64,000 bases of DNA, from assembly GCF_028858725.1 (NCBI RefSeq), contig NC_084759.1, positions 141,154,671 through 141,218,670 of the forward strand, given 5' to 3'. The translations under genes were made by a program, and so were the position numbers. Source of the DNA: Colius striatus. Its lineage: Eukaryota; Chordata; Aves; Coliiformes; Coliidae. Positions 38,901 through 49,300 of the stretch are shown piece after piece. A model generated the notes under the pieces. That model did no database searches, was not told the DNA's origin, and saw nothing but the letters and a program-made list of their open reading frames with translations. Within the stretch, counting starts at the first letter, position 1. Every line of letters begins with the position of its first letter.

Positions 38901-39547
38901 GCAGGTGATTGGTGTGATGAGCACCCTTCACCCTGCCTTAAGCTCTGTTGCTCAGGGGCCTTTACAGCAGAGCACAGCTCCGTCTAAGAAGCTGGGTAAT
39001 GCTTGGGGGGAAGGGTGTTTTGCTGGCAACGCTGCCAGTGCTAACTGGCTTTGAAGCCAGGCTCTGCATTTGTGGTGATGGTATATGGAGGTACCTGTAA
39101 AGCGAAACAGGCAGAAGCCTTGTTTTGACATCTCAAGGCTTTAATAGAATTTGGAGGTTTGCCTAGACAGGATGAAGCTTGGCTACAGGACAGGCACTTT
39201 TGGGCAGTTGGGTTTTAACTCAAACGCTCTTCATTATCGTTAATTTTGTACTATAAACTCTCACTAAATGCCTACTTGCTTGCCTCATTCACTGGAGGAA
39301 AAGAAACCGTATGCAGTGGAGTGACTTCTGAGCAGCTGGAGGTTGGGTATACTTGCAGCTGTGCTCCCTGGCTTTTGCTGTCCTCTGTCTCAAGGCATTT
39401 CTGGAGCCTTAGTGTATAAGATAGAGCCATTGCATTGAGATGCAGTGTAGAATATGTGTCTTCTGGTGGGACTTCTACAAGAGTCCAAGCTGAGAGAGAG
39501 AAACTGTGGTGCTGTGCCACTGTAAGGCCTTGTACTTACTGATTGGG

Positions 39548-39940
39548 CTTGAAGTCTACGTGGGCAGCCTGTTCCAGTGCTCCATCAACCTTACAGTAAA
39601 ATATTTTTTTCTTATGTTTAAATGGAACTTTTTGTGTTCCAGCTTTTGTCCACTACCCCTTGTCCTGTCACTAGACACTACAGAAAAGTGTCACCCCATC
39701 CTCTTGACATACACTCTGTAAACACTTGTATCAATGAGATCCCCCCTTAGTCTTGTCTTCTCCAGGCTGAACAGTCCCAGGTCCTGTAGCCTTTCCTCAT
39801 AAGAAAGACGCTCCAATCACCTGATCTGATCTAGGTAGACCTGCTTTAGCAAGGGTGGTTGGACTAGATGATCTCTAGAGGTCCTTTCCAACCCCTACCA
39901 TTCTGTGGTTCTGTCATTCTGTGTTTCTTTGATTCTGTGG
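39548..39940 (+). mobile_element. CR1 LINE copy with inverted 5' part
   Basis: Bases 39548-39815 are CR1 body in minus orientation (for example CAGCCTGTTCCAGTGCTCCATC and TGTGTTCCAGCTTTTGTCC, ending with CTCATAAGAAAGACG). From about 39822 the sequence switches to the CR1 3' tail in plus orientation (GATCTAGGTAGACC, GGACTAGATGATCTC, CCTTTCCAACCCCTACCATTC) and ends in several ATTCTGTG units. Comparison with the intact order of the same blocks at 63245-63655 shows that the left part belongs upstream of the right part but is inverted, with roughly 60 bp missing between them. Confidence 0.85.
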
Positions 39941-41227
39941 TGGTGGGGCAACCTGGACCATGTAGATATGGAGAAATGGAGAACTGGTGAGATGAGGAGA
40001 TGGTTGACGTGGAGACACAGTGTCCTGGCAGAGGTCAAGGGGATGCTTGCAGCTGCAGAGTGACCAGTGATAACTCAGAACCTCTGTATCAAAATGTGAT
40101 GGATTCTCAGGGCAGAGGTAGAAGGATTAGGGCATTCCCTCAAGAGGGAAAGCTGGGTACTCTCGCTAATCTAGGATGTTTTGTTTTTCTAGTTGGCTCA
40201 CTTTTGCCCTTAGTAGGTATGAGAGGGAGAGAGTACGAGAATATAATAATAAACAAGAAGGCTCTGCTACTACTCTCTGGAAACCTTTGCACAGACCTGG
40301 CCTGGATGGCACCAAACCTCTTTTCTGAATACCACGGGCTCTCAGCTCCTGTCCCGGGAGCACTTGGCAGCCTGCCGTTTGGTCTCAAAGCAACACGGTG
40401 CTAAAACACACACCCCTCCTACACTTTGCTTTGTCCTTCCCCTTTGCAGCAGTGGAGAACAACGCTGGCAAGGGGAGGACTTGGAGGGAAACAAAGCAGT
40501 CTAAGTTGTTTCCTTGCAAGCTGAGCTGAGGAGCAGTGGGGTGATAGCCTGGCATGTGTGTGGGCTGCTGCTGGGAGCGGCACCAGCTCCAAGAGCGAGG
40601 GCCTGTGAGGATATTGGGCTCCTGGAGCTGCAAGCCCTGTTCTCTTGAGCAAGACCCATTAGAAATTTTTGCAGATGTTTTGCAGGTGTGCTGGGAACAG
40701 CCCAAAGGGCCTTGTTTCAGTCACTGGTGGGGGAATTCACAGCTATTATATTTGGGAGTAGGGCAATGATTACCAATCAATGACTCTACTCACCAAGCCT
40801 GGAAGTTTAGCTGTTTCCCTCCATCACCAGCTCTAATTTTTGTAGCATCTCGAGCACCTTATTCATTTAAAACCATCAGATAGCCATGGATGTAGCTGAG
40901 GAGTGACAGCAGAACAGATACCTGGAAGCATGGTTGGGCAGCTAAGGGGAGGGAGGGTTTCTGAAGGGGGATGGAGCACCTTGAAGGTGAGCTGCACATG
41001 CCTGTAAGCTGGGGAGCAAAGCTGCCAGCGTGACCCATGGCAGACTGGCATCCTCTCTACTGCAGGGCTTCCATGGACCTCCTTTCGTGGCTAGGAAATG
41101 GCCCAGATTTTTGCCTGGCTGGTCACAAAGAAGGGGGGAAATGAAAAACCCAACAACCTGTGCCCAGCCAGACCAAAGCTGAGGTTATTTAGCAGGCCAG
41201 AGGGGAGGTTTTAATCATCCCAAACAT

Positions 41228-41590
41228 CCTGGGCCAGTCTATTCTTAATAATAATTTATCACACTTAGCACTTTCACACATTCTAAGCGTTTTGCAGGCA
41301 TTAGCTCGGACTGCTTGAGAGAAGGGCCTGGCACTGAGGTCTCACCCAGGCCTAGCAGAAAGGGGAGGGTTCAGGAGCAGGCTTTCCCCAGTCATTTCTG
41401 CACCTCCAAGCCCACTCCAAGTTTGACTTTTCCTCTCAAACTATGCAGCCTTGCTTTAGAACAGCCTGGTCCAGGCATCTGTCTCACCAGCAGTAAATAA
41501 TCACCACCATTGAGCAGGGCACCTAGGTAGGGTATTGGTCCTGTTTCACAAATGAGGCAGCTGGCACAAAAAGGACAGCTATCTGGTAGA
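41228..41590. mobile_element. Possible ancient MIR-like/L3-like relic
   Basis: Two parts resemble an old amniote interspersed repeat: AATAATTTATCACACTTAGCACTTTCACACATTC with AAGCGTTTTGCAGGCATTAG at about 41248-41306, and AGGTAGGGTATTGGTCCTGTTTCACAAATGAGGCAGCTGGCACA at about 41525-41568, which matches the reverse of the MIR core theme. About 200 bases of unrelated sequence separate them. Low confidence because of divergence. Confidence 0.35.
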
Positions 41591-43985
41591 GATGAGAAGA
41601 AATGTCTTCCCAGCCTTCTCTTCCTGACCTTGTGGTGTTATTTTTAGACCATGGCTTAGGCTTCAACACTATCACAGAGGCTAGGAAGCTAAAAGACACC
41701 CTGACTCTCTGTACTATCAAAAATGCTGGTTGGATTGGATTTGGCTTATGCAAAATGGATTGCCCTCCCAGGAAACACAGTCGGGTCTGCACCACCCCTA
41801 TGTCTAGCCTCTGCTGGACTGGTCATCACTGTAGCTTCTGCTAACATCTGCACATGCTGCAGGGCTGTAATTTGTCTGAGGCTGGGATCTGCAGTGGCAC
41901 GCGGCAAGCTGATCCTCCACACAGAGGCTACAGTAGAAAGATGGACTTTGCAGGACACTGTAAAGGTGAAGTGAAAGACTGTGAGCTGAAAGACGAAGTG
42001 AAAATCTCCCCTCTGCCAGCCTGATGCTACTACTGCTGCCTCTGTGGTACAGCCCTCTTCCTGCACCCCACCGCTGGGGATGCTGCAGATGCTCCCCTTT
42101 GCGTCACTGCTGCTGCTGCAAAGGAGCAGACACTCAGCTGCAACAGCAGCAGGGAAGATGCAAGTGGGAGAGGAGGGAAATGTGCTGAAGGAGATGGTAG
42201 CTGTCCCCTCCAAAAAGCTCAAAAGGTTTGAAAAAAATCCTGGCTCTCATATGGAACTGAAACTGAACCAAGGGGAATTCACTGAGGGCATCAAGTAGTG
42301 GCCACCAGCTATTTAAAGCTTCACATGCATCTGATGTGCAGCTGGGCATAAAGAAAGGGTGTGCCTGTAGCTTGCACAGACATACCCGTGACAGTATTAA
42401 AACAGGGCTTTTGAACACTGCTAGGTACAGCTGCAGCAGCTGGGAGGTCAGTGTGGGCTAGAAACCACCCAAGGAACCAGGGAATAGCTGAGGCACTGGA
42501 TGAAGGAGCAGGGCATGACTGGTGTCCCTATCAACCCCAGCAAAACAACAAGCAGGACAGAGACAGGAAGTTTAAGATTAATTCAGGAGCCAGTCGAGAC
42601 TGGACAGGAACTGCGATTGCGGTCTTGTGTACAGACACATGGAGCTCTTGCACAACCTCCAGATGAGCTACCCACTTCTCAGCAAGAATTCAAACTAGCT
42701 GAGAGATGTGCTAGCATGGAAATGACCCTTGTAACATTCCTTGTTGGTTCTTTACACTGGGTAAGTCTTCCTATACCATGCCTTGGTATAGGAAACCAGA
42801 GCTGTGAGTGTTTGCATGTTCTACGGGATCTCAGGTCCTCTCACTAATCGGGTTCCTGGCTGATGGTAACCATACCTGGGCTTGGGTCATCCTACTCTCC
42901 TCCTTCCATCCTTCATGTCCTGACAGATCCTGCCTAAAAGCAGCTGCAGTCTTATTTCACCAGTGCTGGCTGCCCACAATTTTTGTTTTCAGAGCATAGG
43001 CCATATTTTAACAGAGAGTAAAGCATCTATAACACCTTCTTATTTCCTAGTATAACCCCTGCAACATCTGTACAGCACTCTCCTGGCAATGGCTGAGAAT
43101 GCTTACGTGGAAAAGCTCCATTAAAGAAGTGTTTTAGCACTGGACTTTGGTTTTGTTTTCCAAACACATTTTGACAGGATGAACCAGTGCTGCAAATCCC
43201 AGAGGCCCCCTGGCAGGCATTTCCAAGACCCCTGCCTGGCTCTGAGCTGCTATTTGAGGTTCTTCACACAGCATGTTAACCCCTCAATGCTCCTCCCAGG
43301 GAATCTGTCTCCAGTGCTCTATTGCTCACCACAGAGATGGTTTTCTAACTGCCTTGCCTAAATTTGGTTTTATGGTCCTAATGCCAGGCTTTACTACTCT
43401 GAGATAATTAGAGCAATTCCCTTCCCTCACTTATATAGTTCCCTTGAAGGTATTTGCAGGCGGAATGCTTGTCCCTACTGAATCGTCCTTTTTCCACCCC
43501 ACTCTTCCCTCTGCAGTCCCTCCCCGTATCTCCTGTCCTTGGGTTGCTTTCATCAGCTAATAGTTGCTGCAGAGTGTAGCTGGGTTATCTCTCTGCTCCT
43601 CTCATTTCTCTTTGGGAGCAGGATCATCTCAAGACTCCAGAAAAACTCCATCCTGCTGAGGAGCAGTCAAGGGGCCACAGCCACCCTCTGACCACATTGC
43701 CCTGGCTGGAGCACTGGGGAGCCCAGGCTGACCCTTGCATGGATGCTGGGACTAATCTTGGTGACAGCAAAGGGTAATAGGACCAGGACAGGAGGAAAAG
43801 CTGGCAGGTGGCCAGATGAGGTATTCAGGGAGGCCTGTCTACCCCACTTTCAATTTGTTGCAGTGGTGCCCAGCTAATGAAATGTAACATACTATTGACC
43901 AGATTCTACTTTCTCTGCCTTAAACACGATCTTTGTGACAGCTGAGGGTTATTTTCAACAGCTTTGGGCTTACAAGTGCTTTCTC

Positions 43986-44170
43986 TTTTTTTTTTTTTTT
44001 TTTTTTAATTAAAAAAATTAACTTGTTAAATTTTTTATTAAATGAAACCAAACGGACTTTGTTCTCCACTGGAAGCTGTTTATGTAACATCTGTTTCAAA
44101 TAACTCTAAAACTCGGTCCGTTCAACTGTGCGAAATAAAGCAGTGAATTTACAATATTTGTTGTGATTTT
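43986..44170. repeat. T21 run and AT-rich block upstream of the ADA2 promoter
   Basis: A 21-base T run at 43986-44006 is followed by AATTAAAAAAATTAACTTGTTAAATTTTTTATTAAATG, then unique AT-rich sequence with an AATAAA at about 44134 and a downstream TTTGTTGTGATTTTGG. It marks the sharp left edge of the GC-richer ADA2 promoter region. An AATAAA plus GT-rich element could be a poly(A) site, but I see no transcript leading to it. Confidence 0.6.
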
Positions 44171-44199
44171 GGTTTTCTTTTTTCTTTTAAAGAAAAACA

Positions 44200-44800
44200 C
44201 AACTCAGACCGTCCCCACCTCCACCTGATTTCCTCCCCAGGCAACAGCTTAGCCCAGTGTGCCCGATGCAGCCCCCGGGGCAGCCGCCGGGTTGGCCTCT
44301 GCCTGGTTCACACAGCTGGCAAGGACTGGGCAAAACCATTTACAACCGCCTTTACAAACTACTGTTTTCTCAGATTAACGAACAGCTCGCCGTGCTGCTG
44401 GCGTTAAACGTTCTACATCAGATGAGCTGCCCAAGCGCACATACGGTTGCTGGGACAGCCCGGGCGAGGCTCACGAGTTTCCCCGCACCGGGAATTCGTG
44501 CCTAGGCGTTTCTTCTGGGATATTTTAAAGCTGCGTTTGCCTTATCAGGGCAGGGGGGAGGGTTGCACAGACGAATCCCCGCTCGCCTCGCCGGCAGGCA
44601 AGGGTTAAATGACAGGCACCTCTACTTGGTGTGGGAGGTGGAGGGGTTCTCTCAGATGACTCTGTTGCTTCGGTTTCCCCCCTCCCCCGCTTCCAAGCCC
44701 GTTGCCCTGCAGCCGCCTGCCTCCCCCTCTTCTCATAACTTCCCCTGCCTCCTCCTCCTCTTTATATATTCATGAAGCGGTGGGGCCAGGGAGAAATAAA
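44200..44800 (+). promoter_or_regulatory. ADA2: ADA2 promoter with TATA box
   Basis: GC- and CpG-enriched DNA (44240-44960) leads into TTTATATATT at 44761-44770, a good TATA box, placed 217 bp before the inferred first splice donor. A start site about 30 bp further on, near 44795, is predicted. A second A/T box, AAATAAAAG at 44794-44802, could instead direct starts near 44825. The promoter is assigned to ADA2 because it is the only plus-strand promoter-like sequence before the first coding exon and its donor joins cleanly to the acceptor at 46011-46012. The two A/T boxes may give two leader lengths. Confidence 0.55.
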
Positions 44801-44986
44801 AGCCGGAGCGACAGCCCAGGAAGAGGAACTGTGTGTGTGGTGGTGGGTTCCGCGCTCTGCACCGCCGGGGCGGATCCCGCTGCTTTGTCCTTGCTGGGAT
44901 AGTGCTGGCTTGCAAGAGAGAGACCTGCTTCCCGCTCGCTCGGGCGGCAGCTGGATGAGCTCTGGATGCAAGGAGGAAAGTTAACA
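44795..44986 (+). other. ADA2: Inferred ADA2 noncoding exon 1 (5' UTR)
   Basis: The left end is inferred from the TATA box; the right end is the strong donor GTAAGTGAG at 44987. Spliced to the acceptor at 46011-46012 it gives a leader of about 205 bases. The exon carries ATGs at 44955 and 44966, both out of use for ADA2 itself. The first opens a 9-codon ORF ending TAA at 44982-44984. The second runs to the splice site and is completed in the next exon. A transcript alignment would confirm or move this exon. Confidence 0.5.
44955..44984 (+). other. Upstream ORF 1 in the ADA2 leader (9 codons)
   Basis: ATG at 44955-44957, stop TAA at 44982-44984, peptide MSSGCKEES. It lies wholly within the inferred first exon, three bases before the donor, so every transcript using this exon would carry it. 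Confidence 0.45.
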
Positions 44987-46012
44987 GTAAGTGAGTCAGT
45001 CTCACCAGGGACAAGATTCACCTCTTTAGGGTGTTTAAGTTTCAAGAGAGGCCTAATGTGGGGCTGCCTCTACCCCTTTTCCCAGCAGATTGCTTCCCCC
45101 AGCACACCTTCCTCTCCTTGGACCTACTGATAGGGCTGAGAGCATCCTGGTCAACCCATGGGTGGAGGAGAGGCTGAAAGCAGAAGACACACGTGCAAGC
45201 AGAAACTTACTATGTGATTCCCAGGGGGACCGACATAAAAATGTTGAGCCTTTCTCTGGCCTGCTTTGGTCTGAAGAAATTGGTGTGGAGGGTCGCTAAA
45301 GCCTGGTGTTGAAGCTATATTGCAGCAGTGCTTTTTTGGGGGGAAGGGCTGAGTTCTCAGACTTCACTTGTCTCGTGATCTCTTACTAGTCAGTCCCTCG
45401 ATTTCCCTTCTGTCCTCTTTTGAGATTGCAAGAAAGGGACAAACTTGTGTCACTGCAGAGGCAGCTGAGGGGTTCTCTGCCTGTAAATTAACCCCTCTGA
45501 TAGCTGGAATATACTATAGGGGTACAACAAAGTCTTCTCTTGTAGGGAATTCCCAAGGTCCTTAGGGAATCGGGAGCTGATTAGCTCAAGCAAAAAACCA
45601 AAAAGCACCTCAAGTGCTCCTGCCTTCCTCCCTGGGACTCTAGCAGCACAGCCAGCACACTGTCACCAGCACTCCTTGTTCTGAGAGGACTCCATCTCAG
45701 CTTGCAAACTGACCTCACCAGTCCCCCGTTCTGGGGCCAGACCTTTGCCATACTGCAGATCTGTGATGTGCTGCCAGCCTCATCTGAGGAGCAATAACTC
45801 ATCTCCAGCCTACCCAGTCATGCTGTATGCCATCAGCAGAATGAGTATGAGAGTGCTGGGGATCTTGGTACCAGATGGTTCCCCCAGTACTGAGCATTCA
45901 ATTAACCCACTACTTCTGCAGGATGGGCCAGCAGCTTAATATACCAATAGATCATTGCTAAGATGTCACCTTTTCACCTGTGCTAATGCTCCAATCTTTC
46001 CCCTCTGCCTAG
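44987..46012 (+). other. ADA2: ADA2 intron 1
   Basis: Bounded by GTAAGT at 44987 and a pyrimidine-rich acceptor (CTTTCCCCTCTGCCTAG) ending at 46012. I see no repeat or further exon in it. Confidence 0.5.
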
Positions 46013-46025
46013 GTGCGGCTCTAAG

Positions 46026-46338
46026 ATGAAGCTTCCATCTGGGCAAGGCATAAGGCTGGCATATCTTCTCCTGAATTTGGCTTCCCTCTGCCTCCCCATC
46101 CCCCTGTGGAAGGACCGGGACTCCCTGATGCAGGAGGAGAAAGCCCATCAGACGGGTGGCAATTTGGTGCTGAGCAGACAGGAACAGCAGCTCAGTTCAA
46201 AGCTCGTAAGCCTCAAGAAGAAGGAGGTTGCAACAGCCATAACTATGGGACAGTTTCCTCCAAGCATGCACTTCTTTCGGGCAAAAAGCCTCATTGATCA
46301 GAGCACAGTGTTCAGCATCTTAAAGCGAATGCCAAAAG
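46026..46338 (+). CDS. ADA2: ADA2 coding exon 1: signal peptide and N-terminal helices
   Basis: The acceptor AG at 46011-46012 precedes a 13-base 5' UTR remnant and the ATG at 46026. Residues 1-104 start [10 protein letters not shown], then a hydrophobic run ([17 protein letters not shown], 11-27) forms the signal peptide. Next come a charged helical stretch and [16 protein letters not shown], a strongly conserved ADA2 motif, ending at ILKRMPK. The exon stops after one base of codon 105 (phase 1) with donor GTAGGC at 46339. The ATG is the first in this frame after the acceptor, is followed directly by a credible signal peptide, and gives the family's usual N-terminal length. Confidence 0.97.
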
Positions 46339-49300
46339 GTAGGCTTGGCCTGAGGGTTGCTCATCTGATTCGTCCTCCTCTCGCCTTTTCTTTCTGTGGC
46401 AGAGCTGGGACAAAGCTGGGATGAGATATGGCAGGTGACTTCATGAGAGCTGTGAATTGTGCTTGCTGGGTTCCAGGAAAAGCCCTGCCTCTGAGCTTGG
46501 AAATGGGGCAGGGGGAGAGAGGAAGAGGGGGAGGGACTGGATGAATACACATTTCCAGTAATTGTAGCATTTGGTGTAACTTAGAATATGGATCCTTCAG
46601 CCTTTCAAGTGTGGAGAAAGGGCAGAGGAAGCAAAGACAACAAGACCCCAGACATCCATATTTGCTCGGCATCTTCCAGCCTTTCCTTTTTCCACAAGCT
46701 ACAGACATGCTACCAACCTTGTCTTAGCCCACATCTTAGCCAAAAATGCTATTATCCCCCAACAAGTCTTCTTGTGGGTGCTTCTGCAGCAGACCTGGAA
46801 GTTTGCTGTAAAGTCTAGGAGCACTAGAGGAGGAACATGTTACCTACAACACTGCAGGTTTCTTTACTTGCTGAGTGACAGTCAAAGCCTGTCTTGATGT
46901 GACCTGTAGAATATAGGAGCTACTGTGTTCTCTGGCTCTAGTCTGGGTACTTAGAGGAGATCTCTGTTTATAGGATAAGTATTTCTCATCTTGTCTTTAG
47001 AGTAGTTCCTCCCCTGTTGTGCAGCCAGCTGGGTGCTAATGGGTCACCATGTCCTGTGCCAAGAAGGATTTCTGTACTCTGTAGCACATACAGAGCTTTA
47101 AAGGCATTTGGATCACTTTAGATTAGATATCAACATGAAATTGTCCAACACCTTCACCGCACCACTCCTTGTGTGCTGTGATGAGCCGGTGAGACACAGC
47201 AGCCACTGAAAGCTCAGTAGTTTGGGTTGTGGTGGAAAGGAGGAGAGGATATTTTTAGCAAAGGTGAAATCCAAACCACCTAGGCTGGGTAGCAGGAAAG
47301 CTAATGTCTGTATGTCCTTGAGCTGCTGACAGTTGAGAGAGACACAGGAGGTTGCAGCGATCACAGGAGGAAGGCCTTGACTCCCAACTGACTAGTTTCC
47401 CCCTCTGCATCCCTGATTCAGTAAGAAATTACCTGAACAAAGTGTCTTCTTTAAATAAAGGTATAAGACAGTTGCAGTGAACAATGTCAGTGCTCCTGTG
47501 ATCCTGAATAATAGATCCACCCTTCCAGGTGGCCCCTTTTTAGATTGAGTCCCATGTCCTTGCGACGTGGCTGCCAGGAAATAGGTTGGTGACCCGCTTT
47601 GGAAGATTTGGGAGTCAGCTTCTCCACAGGGGCATTTTTCACTTGTAAGGCTGTGACAATGGCACATGGATAAGAGCTGTCTTTCTCATTTGTCAGCTTC
47701 TCCCTCTCAGGATCTCTGGCTTGCAGCATCCTAATCTGTTACCATAAATGAGTGGTATGTCAGAATTGTCATTATCTTTTCCTTGCTGCACTGAACAGTA
47801 AAGAATTTACCTTCTTTACCTCCAATAAATTGCAGAATTGCAGAATGCTAGAGGTTGGAAGAGACCTCTAGATATCTGGTCCAGCTCCCCTGCCAAAGCA
47901 GGTCCACCCAGATAAGGTCACACAGGAACGTGTCCAGGCAGGTTTTGAAAACCTCCGGAGGAGACACCACACCCTCCCTGGGCAGCCTGTGCCAGGGCTC
48001 CCTCACCCTCACAGGGAAGAAGTTTTTCCTCACTTTCGAGTGGAACTTTCTGTGTTCCAGCTTGTGCCCATTACCCCTTATTCTGTCACTGGGCACTGCA
48101 GAAAAAGTGACTCCTTTCAATACCTGTGATTTAGATATTTATAAGTGTTAGTGAGATCTCCCACTCAGTCTTTTCTTCTCCAGGCTGAACAGCCCCAGCC
48201 TTTCTTTGTAAGAGAGATGCTTCGATCCCCTCATCTTTGTAGCTTGCCACTGGACTCTCTACAGCAGTTCCCTCTCCTGAACTGGGGAACCTAGAACTGG
48301 ACACAATACTCAAAATGAGGCCTCCCCAGGGCAGAGTAGAGGGAGAGAAGAACTTCCTTTGACCTGCTGGCCATGCAGGTCATACACCTCAGAATGCTGT
48401 TGGCCTTCTTGGCCATGAGGGCACATTGCTGGCTCATGATTAGTTTATTGTCAATCAGGACTCCCAGGTCTCTCTCTGCAGAGCTGCCCTCCAGCAGGTC
48501 AATCCCCAGCCTGTACTGGTGAGGTTGTTCCTTCCCAGATGCAGAACTGTGCACTTGTCCTTGTTGAACCTCATGAGGTTCCTCTCTGCCCAACTCTCAA
48601 GCCGGTTGAGATCCCGCTGAATGGCAGCACAGCCTTCTGGGGAATCAGCCAGTCCTCCCAGTCTGGTGTCATCAGCGAACCTGCTGAGGGTACACTCTGT
48701 CCCCTCATCCAGGTTGTTGATGTATGGAGTATCTTTGATACTAGGGAGCAATAAAACAAAAAGCCACACTTTTCAATTCAGGAGATGCTAAAATGGGTTC
48801 TCAGAATTTTTGCACGAGCTGTAGGCTTTTAGGGCCAAGATCACATTCTTGTAGCCGCTCAAATATGTCCTAGTCTCAGAGGCTTCAGTCTTCACCAGAG
48901 TCCCTGGACATTACTGTTGTTTCAAGCACTGTTGTAGTTTCTATTGCTGCCTATGTAGGAAAGAGGGAGGCATTGTCAGTGAGAGAAGGGTTGAATCTAG
49001 ACAACTGTGGCATGTTCATTCTGTCACATTAGCTCTGTGGAGAGCAGCAACCACAGTTACTCACCATCTGAAGTCAGACCCTCTGCAGTGGAATATTGTA
49101 GACATTATAGTCTATACTAGTCCACCTTAAATTGTAGTCTTGAAGTTTGCCTAATATCACATACCAGTCTTTTGCCTTGTTCTGGCTGTGCATGTTCTCC
49201 TTTTACCCCTAAAGGCATCAAAGTTATTTTGACTATGAGGTCTCCCCTAGACTTTAGCTTTCACTATATCTTCACTTTACAAAGGGGAAGTTTAGTTCAA

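Larger units (their letters stand above)
15331..44760. other. Intergenic region between divergent CECR2 and ADA2
   Basis: I find no gene here that I can support. Open frames are short (longest 244 codons at 34956-35690, minus), overlap repeats or GC-rich DNA and have no recognisable domains, and none join through splice sites into a known protein. Repeats are listed separately. Stretches with nothing I can name are 15340-16840, 17300-18470, 18540-19930, 20560-23390, 23600-24810, 25060-26180, 26430-35280, 35940-39540, 39945-41220 and 41600-43980, apart from short low-complexity tracts: a GT/GC-rich run at 32959-32982, GGATACAG repeats at 29587-29620 and a T run at 30889-30899. The absence of genes agrees with the ADA2-CECR2 interval in other amniotes. 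Confidence 0.7.

Noticed and set aside
44134..44170. AATAAA plus GT-rich stretch as the 3' end of an unannotated plus-strand gene
   Set aside because: No exon or open frame leads to it; AATAAA is expected by chance in this AT-rich block.
48291..48769. Minus-strand open frames as a cellular reverse-transcriptase-like gene
   Set aside because: They are two overlapping, frameshifted pieces of a CR1 LINE ORF2 that is 5'-truncated and followed by CR1 3' sequence.
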